From Aspidiotus rigidus (lineage: Eukaryota > Arthropoda > Insecta > Hemiptera > Diaspididae): a DNA stretch of 64,000 nucleotides. Location: the NCBI GenBank assembly GCA_035079385.1, contig JAVHKY010000029.1, forward strand, positions 10,602,001 through 10,666,000, in the 5' to 3' direction. A model generated the notes under the pieces. It made no database searches. It was not told the DNA's origin and worked only from the letters and a program-made list of their open reading frames with translations. Below are positions 1 through 12,824 of this stretch, in pieces (the stretch's first letter is position 1; each line of letters begins with the position of its first letter). Position numbers and translations under genes: made by a program.

Positions 1-37
1 TCCTTTGGTAAAGCCAGTCTGCCCTAGAGAGTGGAAT

Positions 38-898
38 ATACCCGATAAACCAGATCGACCAAATATCTCAGTTGATTTTGAGTAGATGTTGACCAAAACG
101 AGACTGAGCGGGCGCTCTAATGAGCGACTAATAATAGACCAACTTTTTTGGTCGATTTACTTCCGCTCTTTGCTACCATATGTAGACCACATTTAAACCA
201 ACTTAGACAAAATTTTGATGGAAAAAATTAGTCGATCTACAGGTGATGTAGGTACCATAAAATGGTCAATCCTCAGTCATTGTCCATACTTCCTCTGCAA
301 TTGACTATATTTTGACCATTTTTGACCAAAAAAATAGTCGATTTCTAGGGAACCATGACGATATAAAATAGTTTCTCATTGTCAATATTCAATCAGTGTC
401 AACAGACCACCATAATTAGAAGTAGATTTTTTTTTTTTTTTTTTTTTTTTATTCTTCTGACGAAAAAGATTGGTCGATTTCTGGGCAATGTAGACGATAT
501 TAAAATAGTCTGTTGTAGTCTATATTCAAGCGATATTAATGGACCACTACAAATAGACCACTTTTGACAAAGCAGAATAATCAAGTTTGGACAATAGAGA
601 CGCCATAAAACGATCTATAGTCAGGTGATACTAATAGACCACTATTTTTGACGGGAAAAACCAGTCTATATCTAAGCCTCCCTCAAGTGAGAGAAGAAAA
701 GAATGAAGATAGCAATCTTGTTAGCGGGATTATACCTAGGTATTGAGAGGAGTGCGATTTTGGTCTAAAATTACAATATTAATTATTATACCTTCAATTA
801 TTTATGGACAATATTCAGAAATTTGTGGACTTTATCATGGATTCATATCAATTAACATTGATTCAATTAATTTAAATAATTTCTTAAAATGAATCTAA

Positions 899-973
<75 letters not shown>

Positions 974-2447
974 GTATTTAAATTTACTTATTATAATTTA
1001 ATTGATATATTAGTAATAATAATAATAATTATTATTATTCTTTATCAATTTAATTTATGTTAATTTATTATTTAAATTAATTTTTAAAAAAATTATTCTT
1101 TAATAATTATTTTTTTTATTTGTCATAAACAAACCTAATAATTTTCTATTAATTGAGTGTAAAATTGAACAAAAAAATGAATATATCATTCTGGTTCAAT
1201 ATAATTACAAGTTTTAAATATTATTTAAAATCATTGAAATTATTAAATAATTTTTATCAATTCTTATTTAAAGGATCAAATATATTCATTAAATGAATTA
1301 AATGAGATATAAAAAGTATTTAGTTTCATTTTTTTTACTTTTTTTATAATGATTTTTATATAAATTATTAGGAATGAATATAAATATTTTTATCAAATAA
1401 ATAATTCTAAAAAACAAAATTAATGATTTTAATTAAACAAACTATATCAAGAAAATTTAAATAAGATCTTTATTTTTCAAAATAATATTATATTAGACAT
1501 TATAAACTTTTAAAATAAATTTAGAATTTGATTTCAAAAAATAAAATTGATATAAAATTGAATTTAAAAAAATATTATTTAACAATTAATCCGGATGGAA
1601 TTCCTTAAATTGAATATTAAATCTAATATTTTTATGATTAGTAGAATATGTTAATTCATTAAACAATTTTATTATTACGAATATTGATTTTTAAATTTCA
1701 AATTTTATTTTAGATTTTATTTTAAATATCTTTATTTATTCGCGAGTTTGCAAGCAATATGACAATTGATTCATTTCAAAGAAATTGAGCGGAAATTTTG
1801 GGCAAAATTGAGTGACTATGGTTTGCATGAGAATCGACCAAAAAAAAGAGTAAAAATATTGGTAGATGTTGAGGACAAGTCGACTGAAAATGGACCAAGA
1901 TATGTCCTAGGGATATCCGCCGAGAAGTTGACTGGAAATTTTGGTCAAAATTGTGTGGGTGACTGTGCGGCTTGCCCCATAATACTCATTTTAAACCAAA
2001 AAAGAGAGTAAAAATAATTTATTGATGGATGTTGAAGAAAAATCTACTCAAAATGGATCAATGTATCTTCCAAAATATCTACCCAGAAATCAACTAGAAA
2101 TCTTAGTCAAAATTGAGTAATAAATACAATGTCAATTTTAGACTAAGAAACGAGGAAAAATTTCATTCTGTATTGACAATATCACGACCAAAAATGGGTC
2201 GAAATGTGTATTCCGCATAGTGATCAAAAATAACCAAAAATTATGGTCAAAATTTAGTAGGAATAATATCAGACCAACAATCAAGTGAAATAAATAGGCA
2301 AAATTTGGTGGATTTATCTCAAAAATTTACTAAAAATACCACTTTCTGATGGTTCCATAATATTTGGCCTCTTTTCAGTCGTAGGACCAAAAACCAACCA
2401 ACATCAACCATTTAATGATGGTCGATTTGGTTTATCGGGTGGGTATA
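38..2447. mobile_element. AT-rich non-coding element with imperfect terminal inverted repeats
   Basis: The 22-bp motif at 40-61 (starting ACCCGATAAACCA) recurs inverted at 2419-2440 with one mismatch. TATA lies just outside each end, so a TA-type target site is possible. Many short GACCAA/TTGGTCGATTT motifs lie between the ends (about 55-700 and 1830-2430), as in subterminal transposase-binding repeats. The centre is extremely AT-rich and includes a TTA microsatellite. No transposase-like reading frame is visible. The family is not recognised; a non-autonomous DNA transposon is the simplest reading. Confidence 0.5.
901..972. repeat. (TTA)n microsatellite
   Basis: About 24 uninterrupted TTA units sit inside the AT-rich core of the surrounding inverted-repeat element. 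Confidence 0.95.
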
Positions 2448-3299
2448 ATTATAATAACAATAATCTTTACAGACCACACAATTAGTTGAAAGCAGGGTAT
2501 TTTCCTATTTTGCAAGGATCAGGAAAGCTAAAAAAAAAATCAAAAAAATACGGCTCATTTTGGCTTTTGGGCAGGTTGGGTTACAAAGGTTCGAATTATG
2601 ATGGCTTTCAGCTTCATGGCTTTCGGCTTTTAACTAGCTGCAATATTGTACAGGGACATCAAGTCATTTGCAAATAGCTTGAACTTTAACTTAAGCTTCA
2701 AAGCTGATCCATAAAATTGAACGGTTTAGCTTTTAGCTTTTTACTAATTTCATTAGCTGAAAGTAGGATGGCTATTGACTTGGCGATTTTTTGTTTTAAA
2801 TCTCCAAGCCATGTATAACCATAATGTAAATTTGTACCGTACTACGCCATTTGTCTAAACTAAATCCCTATTTTGGACACAAAACTAATAGCAGGTAATA
2901 CTAATAAATTTTGTACCCCTGTCCACTATCAAAAATCATAATTATTCAAATTTAAATTGAACTGCAGAGTGCAGAATGCAGAGCCCGGGATGACTGGGCA
3001 ATATCCTATTCAAAATCCATCAATAATCTGAAATCTCATCATTTCCTTGTTCAACCTCTGTTCCAGCATTCCTTTGGTATAAGCTTTTCATATTCCCTGC
3101 TCCCTTAAACTCATAGACTCCCCGCGCACCTAAAACGCTTAAATCTTTCCAAATCTGACCTAAGTCCCATTTGTCCAGACAATCCTTCTATGAAGGCGAC
3201 ATCAACCTTTATCTTTTCAAATGTTCAGAACCGGCCTATCATCCGAAAACCCTTTAATTTTCTCACACATTTTCAAACTTATTTCAGACCTACCCATAC
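2448..3299. other. Intergenic, no gene seen
   Basis: No coding signal is convincing. At 2580-2760 AGCTT-rich, self-similar wording (GGCTTTCAGCTTCATGGCTTTCGGCTTTT) suggests an old degenerate repeat. Confidence 0.5.
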
Positions 3300-3691
3300 T
3301 TTACACAGAAAAAATACGCGTAAATATACAAAAATATAGGTCGCGGAGCGACTAATAAAATAATGTTCACAAAATTAATCAATTGTCATGAAATTTTTTC
3401 AGAGTGTTAGATGAGTGTTTGATATAGGTCTAAAATTAATTCAGAACTCATAATATTATTTAGAATTCTTGTTATCAACGATAAAAAAGTGGTATATTTC
3501 AAGCATTTTCAGTCGTTGATAACGAGGCTTCTAAATGATTTGATAAGTTATAAATAAATTTTTAGACCTGTGTCAAACCCTAATCTAACACTCTGAAAAC
3601 ATTTCATGACAATTGATTAATTTTGTGGACAGTTATTAGTCGCCCCGCGACCTAAATTTTTTTATATTTACGCGTATTTTTTCTGTGTAAA
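3300..3691. mobile_element. Fold-back MITE with about 190-bp inverted arms
   Basis: The ends read TTTACACAGAAAAAATACGC at 3300-3319 and its reverse complement up to 3691. The two arms stay alignable along roughly 190 bp each (for example the ATTAATCAATTGTCATGAAA block at 3376-3395 pairs with 3601-3620), so the whole 392 bp folds on itself. There is no ORF. TA at both edges fits a Tc1/mariner-like or pogo-like target site, but the superfamily is inferred only. Confidence 0.8.
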
Positions 3692-4499
3692 GCATACCCT
3701 TAAATTTAAATCAATTTTTCCTTCGAGGTAAGGCCCAGTAGCCATCCTCTTTCCAACCTTTTTTTTTTTATCTTTAATCTTTTTTAAGGATTTTCCTCTT
3801 TATAAACTTTAAAGAGCGTTTGAATCCTTTATTGCATGAATTCAAACCCGGCTCTAGTTCTCACAATAGATTGGTGTGTCGGAGTATTATTGTTTTGGCC
3901 GCTGTTTTTTTTTTTTTTTTTTTTTTGTATTTCTTATAGGTATGTATATTATATTTCTTTTTCTATTCTTTTTTCTTGTATTTTTTCTTCTCTGTTTTGT
4001 TTTGTTTTTTTTCTTCTTATATTTATTTTTTTAAATAAAATTTTGTTTGGTTGTAAGAAAAAAAAAAAAGAAAAAAAAAGGCCAAAGAGCTCAAAAGTAT
4101 GAATAATAAAATAAAACATTAATATTATTCAAATAATTAGGTTTCTAAAATATCTGATTCTTACTTTATTGATCATTAACTGGCACCACTGATCGTTGCT
4201 TATTCTTTCTGTTCGATCATTCAGGTTGTAACATAGGTTTTCCTGAATTCGGACCCAATGACCAGAACAAAGTACGTTCTCTCGTTGATAAGAGCCACCT
4301 CTTTTCGCACATTATTGCTGGTAATGAATCAAAGTACCAAGATCTTTCATTTTTATCTTCATTTTTCGTAACAATGTTGACAAAAAGATTTAGTTTTACT
4401 AGTTCTTTCATATCATCTCCTCATATCGTCTCGTCTTGTAAGTATCTCTTATCATTTTTCGAATTCGTATGATGGATGAAGAGCGCCGACAGTCCTACA
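3692..4499. other. Spacer with T/A-rich low complexity, then the TMCO4 upstream region
   Basis: Long T tracts (3905-4040) and A tracts (4058-4080) produce spurious ORFs. The last 100 bp before 4500 form the presumed promoter/5' UTR of TMCO4. I recognise no specific promoter motif. Confidence 0.4.
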
Positions 4500-7400
4500 A
4501 TGGATAGACTATCGAATTCCGAAGCTCATCGTAAGCTTACTAGATTTCACAACTCGTTCTCTCTATTCGTGTAGTATTTACGTTCTACCTTGCTTTCAGA
4601 ATCGAACGCCTCCGAAACTGATGCGGGAAGTTCGAGAGTAGATGAATCCGACATGAGTGATAACTTTCAACAAAAAAAACCTAACGTAACCGAAATCAAA
4701 AACGAAATCAAACGTCTAGAATTGGGTTCCGAGACAGATGCTAAAATCGCAACAGATGTCGCGACTACATCAGCGTCTTCCACCAGCCAAGAAAACTCGG
4801 CGGACATTTCAGAAGCTGGTCGATTCTTTTTGGCCGCGATATGTGCGATCTCCTTGGGTCAGTTATTCGATGAAAAATGGGATGCTGATTTCCGCTCTCG
4901 TACCATCAAATTCATACTCCTCAATCTCCAGTTACCACCAAGAGTATGTAAAGTTTTGTTAGAATTGTTGTTTGGTATCTTGAGTTATTGTTCTACAATT
5001 CTTCATATCAAAGGTTGAGCCATTGATGCTCGAATTTATGAAAGGAGATATTCACGAATCGGTCGGACCTTACCTCAAACTCCTGTTCGGTGAACCGCAA
5101 TTCGAAAAGCGAGAAAACCTCAGAACTGTCGTGTTCGATTTCATCGCTTTGGGCGTACACGAAGGTAAGCTAACAAAATTTCTTATCTTTCTGTAGTTTG
5201 ACTTGAAAATGTATTGACTTCGAAATGAATCGTCGATTACTAACTTGAGTTGATTTTTCTGCGGTTCTATGCGTTACAAGGAATCGTCTCAGGTAAATTC
5301 TAATGTTCGTCAAAGTAAGATCAATCGTATGATATTACGTTTTTGATGTAGACTCGTAAACAACACAAAAAACTTCATCGTTTTCCGAACTTTTCTGTCG
5401 ACAGATTTAACGAGTTTTTAATCATCCTTATTTTTATTGTGAACAGGTAAATACGACGCCCGATGGCGTGTGTTAGTCCAACATATTGCGAAGCTCTTCC
5501 AAGTTGAGCGTGTTCTATTGGACGAATTCGAGCGACAATTAGTCAGCTGTCTCCTTCAAAAAACCGCGGAACTTACCGAGTATTCTTCGATTCCAGTTGA
5601 ATGCATAATCATCGAATGCGTGCCATCGTGTAACACTTTCTGTTCTCTCCTTGTTTACAGGGAGGAAAAGAAGAAAGCGAATAGTCGTAGACTAATAGCT
5701 GGAGCTAAGCGTTACGCTCTAATTGGATTGGCAACGATTGGTGGTGGAGCCTTGATCGGCGTCACTGGAGGATTAGCAGCTCCCTTTATCGGAACGAGTT
5801 TAGTTAATCTCCTCGGCGCGTCTGCTGTGCTTTCAGCTATTAGCGGTGCAGTCGGTATAACGGTCGTCGGATCATTATTCGGTGTCGCTGGTGGCGGATT
5901 AACCGGTAACATGAATACACATTTTAAAGTGTTGTTTCACATTTCCATAATCGCACTAATCCTACTGTTTCATGTTAGGTTATAAAATGCACAAACGTGT
6001 TGGAGACATCGAAGAATTCGAGTTCCACGAATTGTGCGCTGATGTGATTGTCGAGAAAGCTGATGATGTTCGTCAAACGATGAGCGTTCCCAAAGAATTG
6101 CATGTTACCATTGTGATATCCGGATGGATTAAGAATAAAACGTAATAGAAACAAAAATACTGCGCGTACGAAACTTGTATCGAAAAGTTCTTCGAAGTTT
6201 TTCATTTGCTTTTTTCAGCGAAGAGAATTTTACAAAACCCTGGTCAAATTTAATTAATGGCAAAGAGCAGTATTATCTAAAGTATGAAAGTTCCTATTTA
6301 CTCGAGTTGGGAAAAGCTATGGAGTACCTTGTTAGTTGTGTCGCGTCATATGCCACCCAAGAAGTGTTGAAGATGACAGTATTGTCAGGTTGGTCTTCTG
6401 TCTTCTACTCATTCTTTTCTCCGGATGTCTCTATTTCTTTGATTTCTTTCGGAATAGGTATTATGTCAGCTGTCGCGTGGCCTGTCGGCTTGCTCGGATT
6501 GGCATCTGTTATCGACAATCCGTGGGGTGTTTGTCTGAGACGATCGGCTCAAGTTGGTAAACAACTAGCGGAAGTTCTACTGGCGAGGAATCAAGGTCAT
6601 CGACCAGTTACGTTATTAGGATACTCCTTAGGTGCCAGAGTTATTTATTACTGTCTGAGGGTGAGTAGATTTCGTGGAATATTGTGGTATCGTTGAGAAT
6701 TAAAGGAGGTGAAAATAAACTTATCACGATGATAAAATTAATACCAGTAGGTATTATGGTATCAGTTTCCGAGTAATGTCATTGAGTACGTAACGCTTGA
6801 GATCCTCAGTTGGCTTTAATTGTATTCAATTACACTATTTTTACATATTGACAGCTTGATCTTGAAAAACGATCTGATAAGTCGTTATTAAGTGAGTAGG
6901 CTTTTCGGCACAGAAATAAACATCATTCTCTAAGCAGTAGAAAAATATGAATGGATCTGGTATCAAATTTCAAACGTACATTTTATCCTGTAGCCCAAAA
7001 AGCATTACGCAAAATGAACTTTTCGATTTCTTTTCGTGAAAACTTCTTTATGAGCTCGCTACCTAAAAAAAGAATTACATATAAAGTCGTTTGATGTAAT
7101 AAAGCCAGGGTCTTGAGTGTAAAGTTAACTTTATAAATAGGATGATAAATTTTCTCATGCAAACAAACTTTAATTTGAGAAGAATGATAAGAGCATCGTG
7201 TTATTCTTTGAAATATATTATTTGCATAAATTTTTTACTAATTCCTCCTCTGCTTACTGTTTATGATGATCTGTGACGAAAAACAGTCATCTAGACCAGT
7301 ATATCAACAAACAATTCAACCACCGTAAATATTTATTGTGTGTTCAAGGAGATGTCCGAACGTAAAAACTGCGAAGGAATCATTCAGGACGTCATCCTCA

Positions 7401-9579
7401 TTGGGGCGCCTTGCACTGCCCAAACGAGCGAGTGGACCAAATTCACGCGAGTAGTCGCTGGCAGAATAATAAACGGTTATTGCAGGTTCGCAAAACTCCG
7501 AGCATTAAATTTATAACTAATTATTATACGAATACGATAAAATAATAGATTATTGAAATCGTCGATAAGTTAGCTGAACTACTTTCGTGTAAACGGTCGG
7601 TAAAATCATTTTACCATTTTCGTCTACGTAATCTTCAACTTTTACTTCATTCATTACGGTGTATCCGAGTTTATTAGTCATAGCTTGCGAGTTGATATTG
7701 TTGAATATAATGACAGCGGCTGGTATCTTGAAGGTCTTCGCCATCACTTCCATGGTCTCGAATAATTTTGTGCCGATGCCCAGTCGTTGATATTCGGGTT
7801 TCACTACTAAACCGTAATCCTTAAAATAGCGATCTATCTTCAGTGTTTCAAACGCATCGATACCTTCGTGTAGTTTTTTAAACAAATTCTGTACTTTCGC
7901 TCGAGCTTTCCCCGGTAACTGAAAAAATATTAATATCTTATTTATTTTAAATCCCAGATCTCCCTAGTTGCTTCGATAATCGTAATCGTAACAACAATCG
8001 TACAATATTTCCTACTTCTTACAATTTATGAACTTCTCCGTGTGAATGGGCTAAAATTTTTATTCGATATTCGAATACGAAAATATTAGATGATTTACCT
8101 GGGGATACGGAGGGTCACTTCGACTTTGAACCGCCAAGAGTAGTCCTCCAACTATGGTTGGTTTGGGATTCTCATCATCGAAAACCACTATTACGGATAA
8201 GTTTTCTTTGACACTTTGGTAAAAATTCCATTTTTGTGAAATCATTGTTTCTTCGTCTTCGATTGCTTTAGCCGTTCTATTAAGGAAAAAGTAATCATAA
8301 CTGACGAATTATTTCAAAATAAATTTCAAGAATACTTACTCATGGAGTTCTTCTTTCCTGAAAAAATATTCCTTATATACTTCGAAAACCTCTTCATGTC
8401 GATCAGGAGTGAGGTCTTGTACCTTCATTTTATACAACTGACCATTACTAGATTTAACTTCAAATTTACCCCAGATGTTTGGAAAAGGCACATCATCGGG
8501 CCTTTTCCATTTTCTTTCAAAATGAGGAGGTAATGTTTGCATCATCGATGGAATCTGTAAAATACGTATTTTTTGTTCAGAAAGAGACAACCGTTGGGGT
8601 TAGAGAAGAACGAGTACTATTGAAATTTTTGTTGATTCGCTTTCTTTACTTTTAGATAAGTTTTATCGCAGTTGAAGTGGTGCTATACCGTACGGTGCGA
8701 ACCTGTTGTATTTCCAGTATTGCAAATATTCTCGTTACAGCGACAGCAAGGAACGACGAAACTTGAACTGTGCAGTTCACTTCGTTCGATCGCGATTAGA
8801 TTGACCTTGAATGAGAATGAATCTAATTTACCGTATGCCTTCGCGTATAAGTCGCCATCGAATATAAATCGCACCATAAATTTGAGAAGCAATTTTCAGA
8901 ATTTTTTTTTTCTTCGAGTATAAGTCGCATGCAAGAAAATATAGTTTATGTACAGTAAAACATGAATTATCTATAAAAATTCACAAAGAAAGTGGCGATA
9001 TTACGGTAATAATTAGCAGCTCATTCACAAACTTTATTGCATGAATGTCCATATCATTGCACGTCATTAGAATTGTACCTTATTCTTCAAAAGGTGATTC
9101 ATACGTCAATTCATCGAATATAAGTCGCATCCTACATTTTCGCTTTGAAAAATGTGAAAAATGATGCGACTTATACGCGAAGGAATACGGTATATATAAT
9201 ATAAAGATAATTTGGAGACCAAGAATTTCTATTATTTTTTTCTTTCAGAGGAGACTGGTTACTGAAATTGTTATATCGAACGCTATCAGTCGCTGTCGAT
9301 GGTGTAGCTGGTTTGCAAAAAATCGATCTGAAGAATCATAAAATGCATAACGTTGATTTGACTGATATGGTTACAGGTATTTATCACACGTCTAGAAATT
9401 CGTCTTATTCTCCCGCATTCTGATCGTAATCTTTCTTCCGTTGATTCACAGGGCACAGTGATTATCCCGAAAAAATGAACGAAATTTTAGCACATATCGG
9501 CGTACCTTTGACGCAAAACAAACAAGAACCCGAAGAAAACCAATCTTCGGAGGTCGATGATCTAATTTCTTCAACGTAA
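4500..9579 (+). CDS. TMCO4: TMCO4-like membrane protein (DUF726, alpha/beta-hydrolase fold), 11 exons
   Basis: Exons with GT-AG borders that keep frame: 4500-4530, 4600-4943, 5014-5164, 5447-5579, 5661-5905, 5979-6141, 6219-6388, 6458-6660, 7349-7485, 9249-9376, 9452-9579. They total 1833 nt, giving 610 aa, close to vertebrate TMCO4 (about 630 aa). The start at 4500 is chosen because its short exon splices in frame to the acidic, low-complexity N-terminal exon. A glycine-rich hydrophobic stretch (RYALIGLATIGGGALIG, about residues 235-250) marks the membrane region. The nucleophile-elbow motif GYSLGAR lies near residue 467, and VIDNPWGVCL before it is typical of the family. The biochemical substrate of the family is not established. 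Intron 9 (7486-9248) contains a complete antisense acetyltransferase gene and a MITE. A 12-nt in-frame microexon could exist at 5281-5292 between exons 3 and 4. Confidence 0.93.
7550..8545 (-). CDS. GNAT acetyltransferase, insect arylalkylamine N-acetyltransferase-like, nested in a TMCO4 intron
   Basis: Three minus-strand exons, 8545-8340, 8276-8099 and 7918-7550, have correct donor/acceptor sites and sum to 753 nt (250 aa). Motif A of the GNAT fold is clear: GLVVKPEYQRLGIG, with QRLGIG (about residues 171-176) as the acetyl-CoA pyrophosphate loop, followed by a C-terminal NKLGYTV element typical of insect AANAT-like enzymes. Such enzymes acetylate arylalkylamines or related amines in the cytosol; the substrate here is unknown. 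The start at 8545 lies just after a possible acceptor (TTTTACAG). An in-frame ATG at 8590 would add 15 residues. The gene lies entirely within intron 9 of TMCO4 on the opposite strand, so the two transcripts overlap at pre-mRNA level. Confidence 0.85.
8831..9190. mobile_element. 360-bp MITE flanked by TA, with TATAAGTCGC-type inverted ends
   Basis: The left end reads CCGTATGCCTTCGCGTATAA (8831-8850) and the right end is its inverted counterpart, with one mismatch, ending at 9190. TA lies at 8829-8830 and 9191-9192. Further copies of TATAAGTCGCAT occur inside in both orientations. There is no ORF. TA duplication and length fit a Tc1/mariner- or pogo-class MITE. It lies within TMCO4 intron 9, upstream of the nested acetyltransferase. 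Confidence 0.8.
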
Positions 9580-12492
9580 CATTCGTTTCAGAATTTATTC
9601 GTCCTTTTCACGAACCACGCAAATTCGACGCTTACTCAAATCGCTGTTACTGTGAACAGTCCTCCTTTCATTCTTGAACAAGTTTTAAATCACGATATAC
9701 AATTTTGCACTATTTACTCAGTTTCGTCAAAAATTTTTGTACGTGGAGCTTTTTCGTGATATTATTTAGGAACACTAATTTTGACTTTTATAATTTTTTA
9801 AAAATATTTTTTAATCGTTATCGCCCGAAAAAAGACGCCGAATTTTCGCAATTCGATACGTAATTTCTACTCGATTTTATTTCGAACCAGTTAATACCGT
9901 ACGAAACGCGAGATTTCGTATTTTTGTTCTATGTTGAACGTTAATGTTATAACTATCTTATGCTACGTTATCATGTTACCTTTGTTGTATTTTTTAAATG
10001 TTTTCCAGCACCCGCATAATATTTGTAAAATTACTGTGAAAACTCAGATTTCTGGACCACGGAAACATCATCCTAATTCTCATACCTCCGAAAAATGCCT
10101 AGGATCTCCCGAATACTTGAATCAAGTGATGTTTTTATTATTATTTGTTTCATATTCTTGTTTTTAATACCGAAATTTTATGTTCGGTTTATAATATCAC
10201 GCGGGATAATTGTCGCGTAACTTGTGATCGCACTAATGTTCAAATAATTATAATTTTTATTATTATATCCTATTTCCTGAAAATTCTCGAGAAATATCTT
10301 CATGCTTACGAAGCTCGAACGGAGAATTTTTCCAAGATAGGAATCGTTAACCGGGTAATATGTGATGTACTCGAGGGAGCCTTTGATTATTTTACTCAAT
10401 TTTAACGATTTGATGAAATATAGGCATCAATCATTGGTAGGTATTGCAAGGATCTTGAAGCGCGTTTCTTGACGGTCAGTAACATCACGAATTCTGTTAT
10501 TCTGTCTTATTGATTAAATATATAGGAAACTTTACATTGAGATAAAAATATTGATCGGATATCGAATATATCGAAGTGGTTTTCATTTCGTTTTTGCCTT
10601 CTTCAGTATATTTATGGTTTGCGACCACTATCATCTTAAACGATTAATGATTAGATCGTGCTCAAAATTTGAAACGGTTACCTATCGGTTAAGCGGTTAG
10701 AAAATTTCTAAGAAAGTCTTGATAGTTATAAGTTATTGAATTTTGTATCATATTAGTTACATGATCGCTCTAACAGTTTTAATTTTGAGACGGTTAATGG
10801 TTATCGATCAGTTGGTCTCCAAAATTTGAAACGGTTAATGTTTATAAACCCTTTATATCTCCTCGGGAAAAATGATTTTATTTTGGTGAATCAATTATTC
10901 GTAAAATTGCACATATAGATATCGAAATACTAACACGCATCCACTACCTACAGAATCTGCTTTGTATCAAATTATTATGAACACAACAAACATTGGTCAA
11001 TAAAAATTCGTTGAATACTGGTAATATCACTATAGTATTGTTGGAGCATTTGATCATTAGGTATGAGACTTCTTTTGGTTGGTAGAACAAAAAACTTGAG
11101 CTACTAATTTTAATTCAAGTTCTGTCACAAAATATGAAAAATCTTTTTGAGCTTTTAAAACTAAGTTGCAAAAATACATTCGAAGTAATTATCATGAGTA
11201 TGTCTCGCGAGTAAGCGGTCATGTGGCAGCACTGAACGTGAGTGACCAATGAGACTTGCCGTGTCCGTTGAATTGACTTATCTGCAAAATAACAATCAAG
11301 ATAAGTAGATCACTTTGAGCCTATAGTAAACGGTATCATGCCTTATTCTCCTGATTGTCGTTTTGTAGATCTGTCGATCGTGAGTTTGTAAGGCTTGCAG
11401 CGACTCGCGCCTTGGGTTCAGCTGATCGGTATCTGCATGTCGCCATGTGGTAGAATTTTTCAAAACGCCGGACAATTATTCTTGAAGATGAAGAAACAAT
11501 TTGTCTCAAACACAAGCATGAACATAACGGAAGCGTTGTTCTCTCGATTCGCGCTATGTGATGTTATTTCTGTGAGAATACTGAAGATGTGGCGAAGTGC
11601 GGAACGTTTGAAAGGAATCAAGGTACCGCGTCTTGAAAGAACGGATAAGTTCTCGCTCCCGAGTACCTAATGGAATCGAGTATAGCCGAATTCGCGTATT
11701 GCTTTTGTTCCATTTCGAAGGGAAGAAAAGTTGGTATGTTTTCATCGGAAAGATCCAGTGACACGCATTGTTGAACGCTCTAGCTAATTCTCAAGGTTTT
11801 CTTGTTCCATATAGACATAGAATTATATTATCCAACACCGGGAATTCTCGAATACGCCATTCGAAAACAACATGGTGTTATCGTCATGTCAAAATGGTTT
11901 CCCTCGAAAAACTTTAAAACTTCAAATAATTTAATTCAGAATCAGTATTCCGCGCTCATTGATAACGGATAAGTTTTTGCACTTTTGTTCTTTGTGAAAC
12001 AGAGTATCGCCAGATTTGAATATTTTTATGGGCGACTTTGAACGAAGGTTAGTATTTATCTTTTGTTTTTGAAAAGTACTAGTGAAACGCTTTGGTTACC
12101 GTAGACTCACAAATTTCGCAGATTTCATCCAAACGAAAGATGATTGTCGATTTGGCGAATTCTCGGAAACGACGTAGTGTGATCGTCGTGCCGAAATTGT
12201 TTCCTTCAGAAAACTTTGGATATTGTTAACCGTGCTGAATCTGAACTCTTGTATGGTTACCGTCGCAATAGTGATCCGTGTGGAACCGACTTTGATTGAC
12301 GGTAAGTTGTTAAGAATCGCTAAACTGCGAGTTATTTCAAAAAGGAATGAAAATTTTTCTGGCACGTAACGAATTTTATAGCCGAAAACGGTTTGTAGCC
12401 TGATGATGGATGACCGGCATCATCAGTAGAATTCATTGTACTTTACTTTATACTTAATGGATTAGAATATTCCTCGACTTTGCCCCAAATCC
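9580..12492. other. TMCO4 3' flank and intergenic DNA
   Basis: The TMCO4 3' UTR begins here; its end cannot be placed. At 10630-10870 several diverged copies of a phrase like AATTTGAAACGGTTAATG occur. Two diverged blocks at 11840-11960 and 12140-12260 share GAATTCTCG...GTTTCC.TC...AAACTTT wording, suggesting an old duplication. No supportable gene was found. Confidence 0.4.
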
Positions 12493-12663
12493 AATTGAAG
12501 CGATGGATGGAAGAAGGGCATTAAGGGCCCTAAGGCCCTTTTAGAAGAAAATGATTAATTGTCATAGAAAATGATTAAAAATCATTTTCTATGAAAATTA
12601 ATCATTTTCTTCTAAAAGGGCCTTAGGGCCCTTCATGCCCTTCTTCCATCCATCGCTTCAATT
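12493..12663. repeat. Near-perfect 171-bp palindrome (hairpin element)
   Basis: The left arm begins AATTGAAGCGATGGATGG at 12493 and the right arm ends with its exact complement at 12663. The arms are about 80 bp and nearly identical, which implies recent origin or active conversion. It has no coding capacity. Its right end abuts a LINE fragment. Confidence 0.9.
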
Positions 12664-12824
12664 ATGCATTCTTTGTTAACCATTTCCAAATTTCCTCCCA
12701 AAAGAGTTTGAGGCAGTAGCTTCTTATGTATTGATTGTATTATTGTAAAATTGATTCTTGGACAATCCTGTAGTATGTGGCTTACCCTTATGTTGAACCT
12801 CTTGTACAGTAAAAAACTACTCAC
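12664..12824 (-). pseudogene. C-terminal scrap of a non-LTR retrotransposon (LINE) polyprotein
   Basis: The minus-strand frame contains VSHILQDCPRINF followed by LLGGNLEMVN, which resembles the C-terminal Cys/His 'HIL..CP.Y' segment after the reverse transcriptase/RNase H of jockey/R1-type LINEs. Only about 50 residues survive. The 5' part is absent. Confidence 0.45.

Noticed and set aside
379..584. ORFs with Phe or Lys runs
   Set aside because: Produced by a T homopolymer inside the AT-rich element.
3836..4102. 88-codon ORF with hydrophobic Phe/Tyr runs
   Set aside because: Low-complexity T and A tracts; no coding pattern.
5712..6205. Minus-strand ORFs opposite TMCO4
   Set aside because: Antisense shadows of confirmed exons 5 and 6.
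11395..12365. ORFs and duplicated-looking blocks near 11.4-12.3 kb
   Set aside because: The shared wording is real but weak, frames are not conserved between the blocks, and no family is recognisable.
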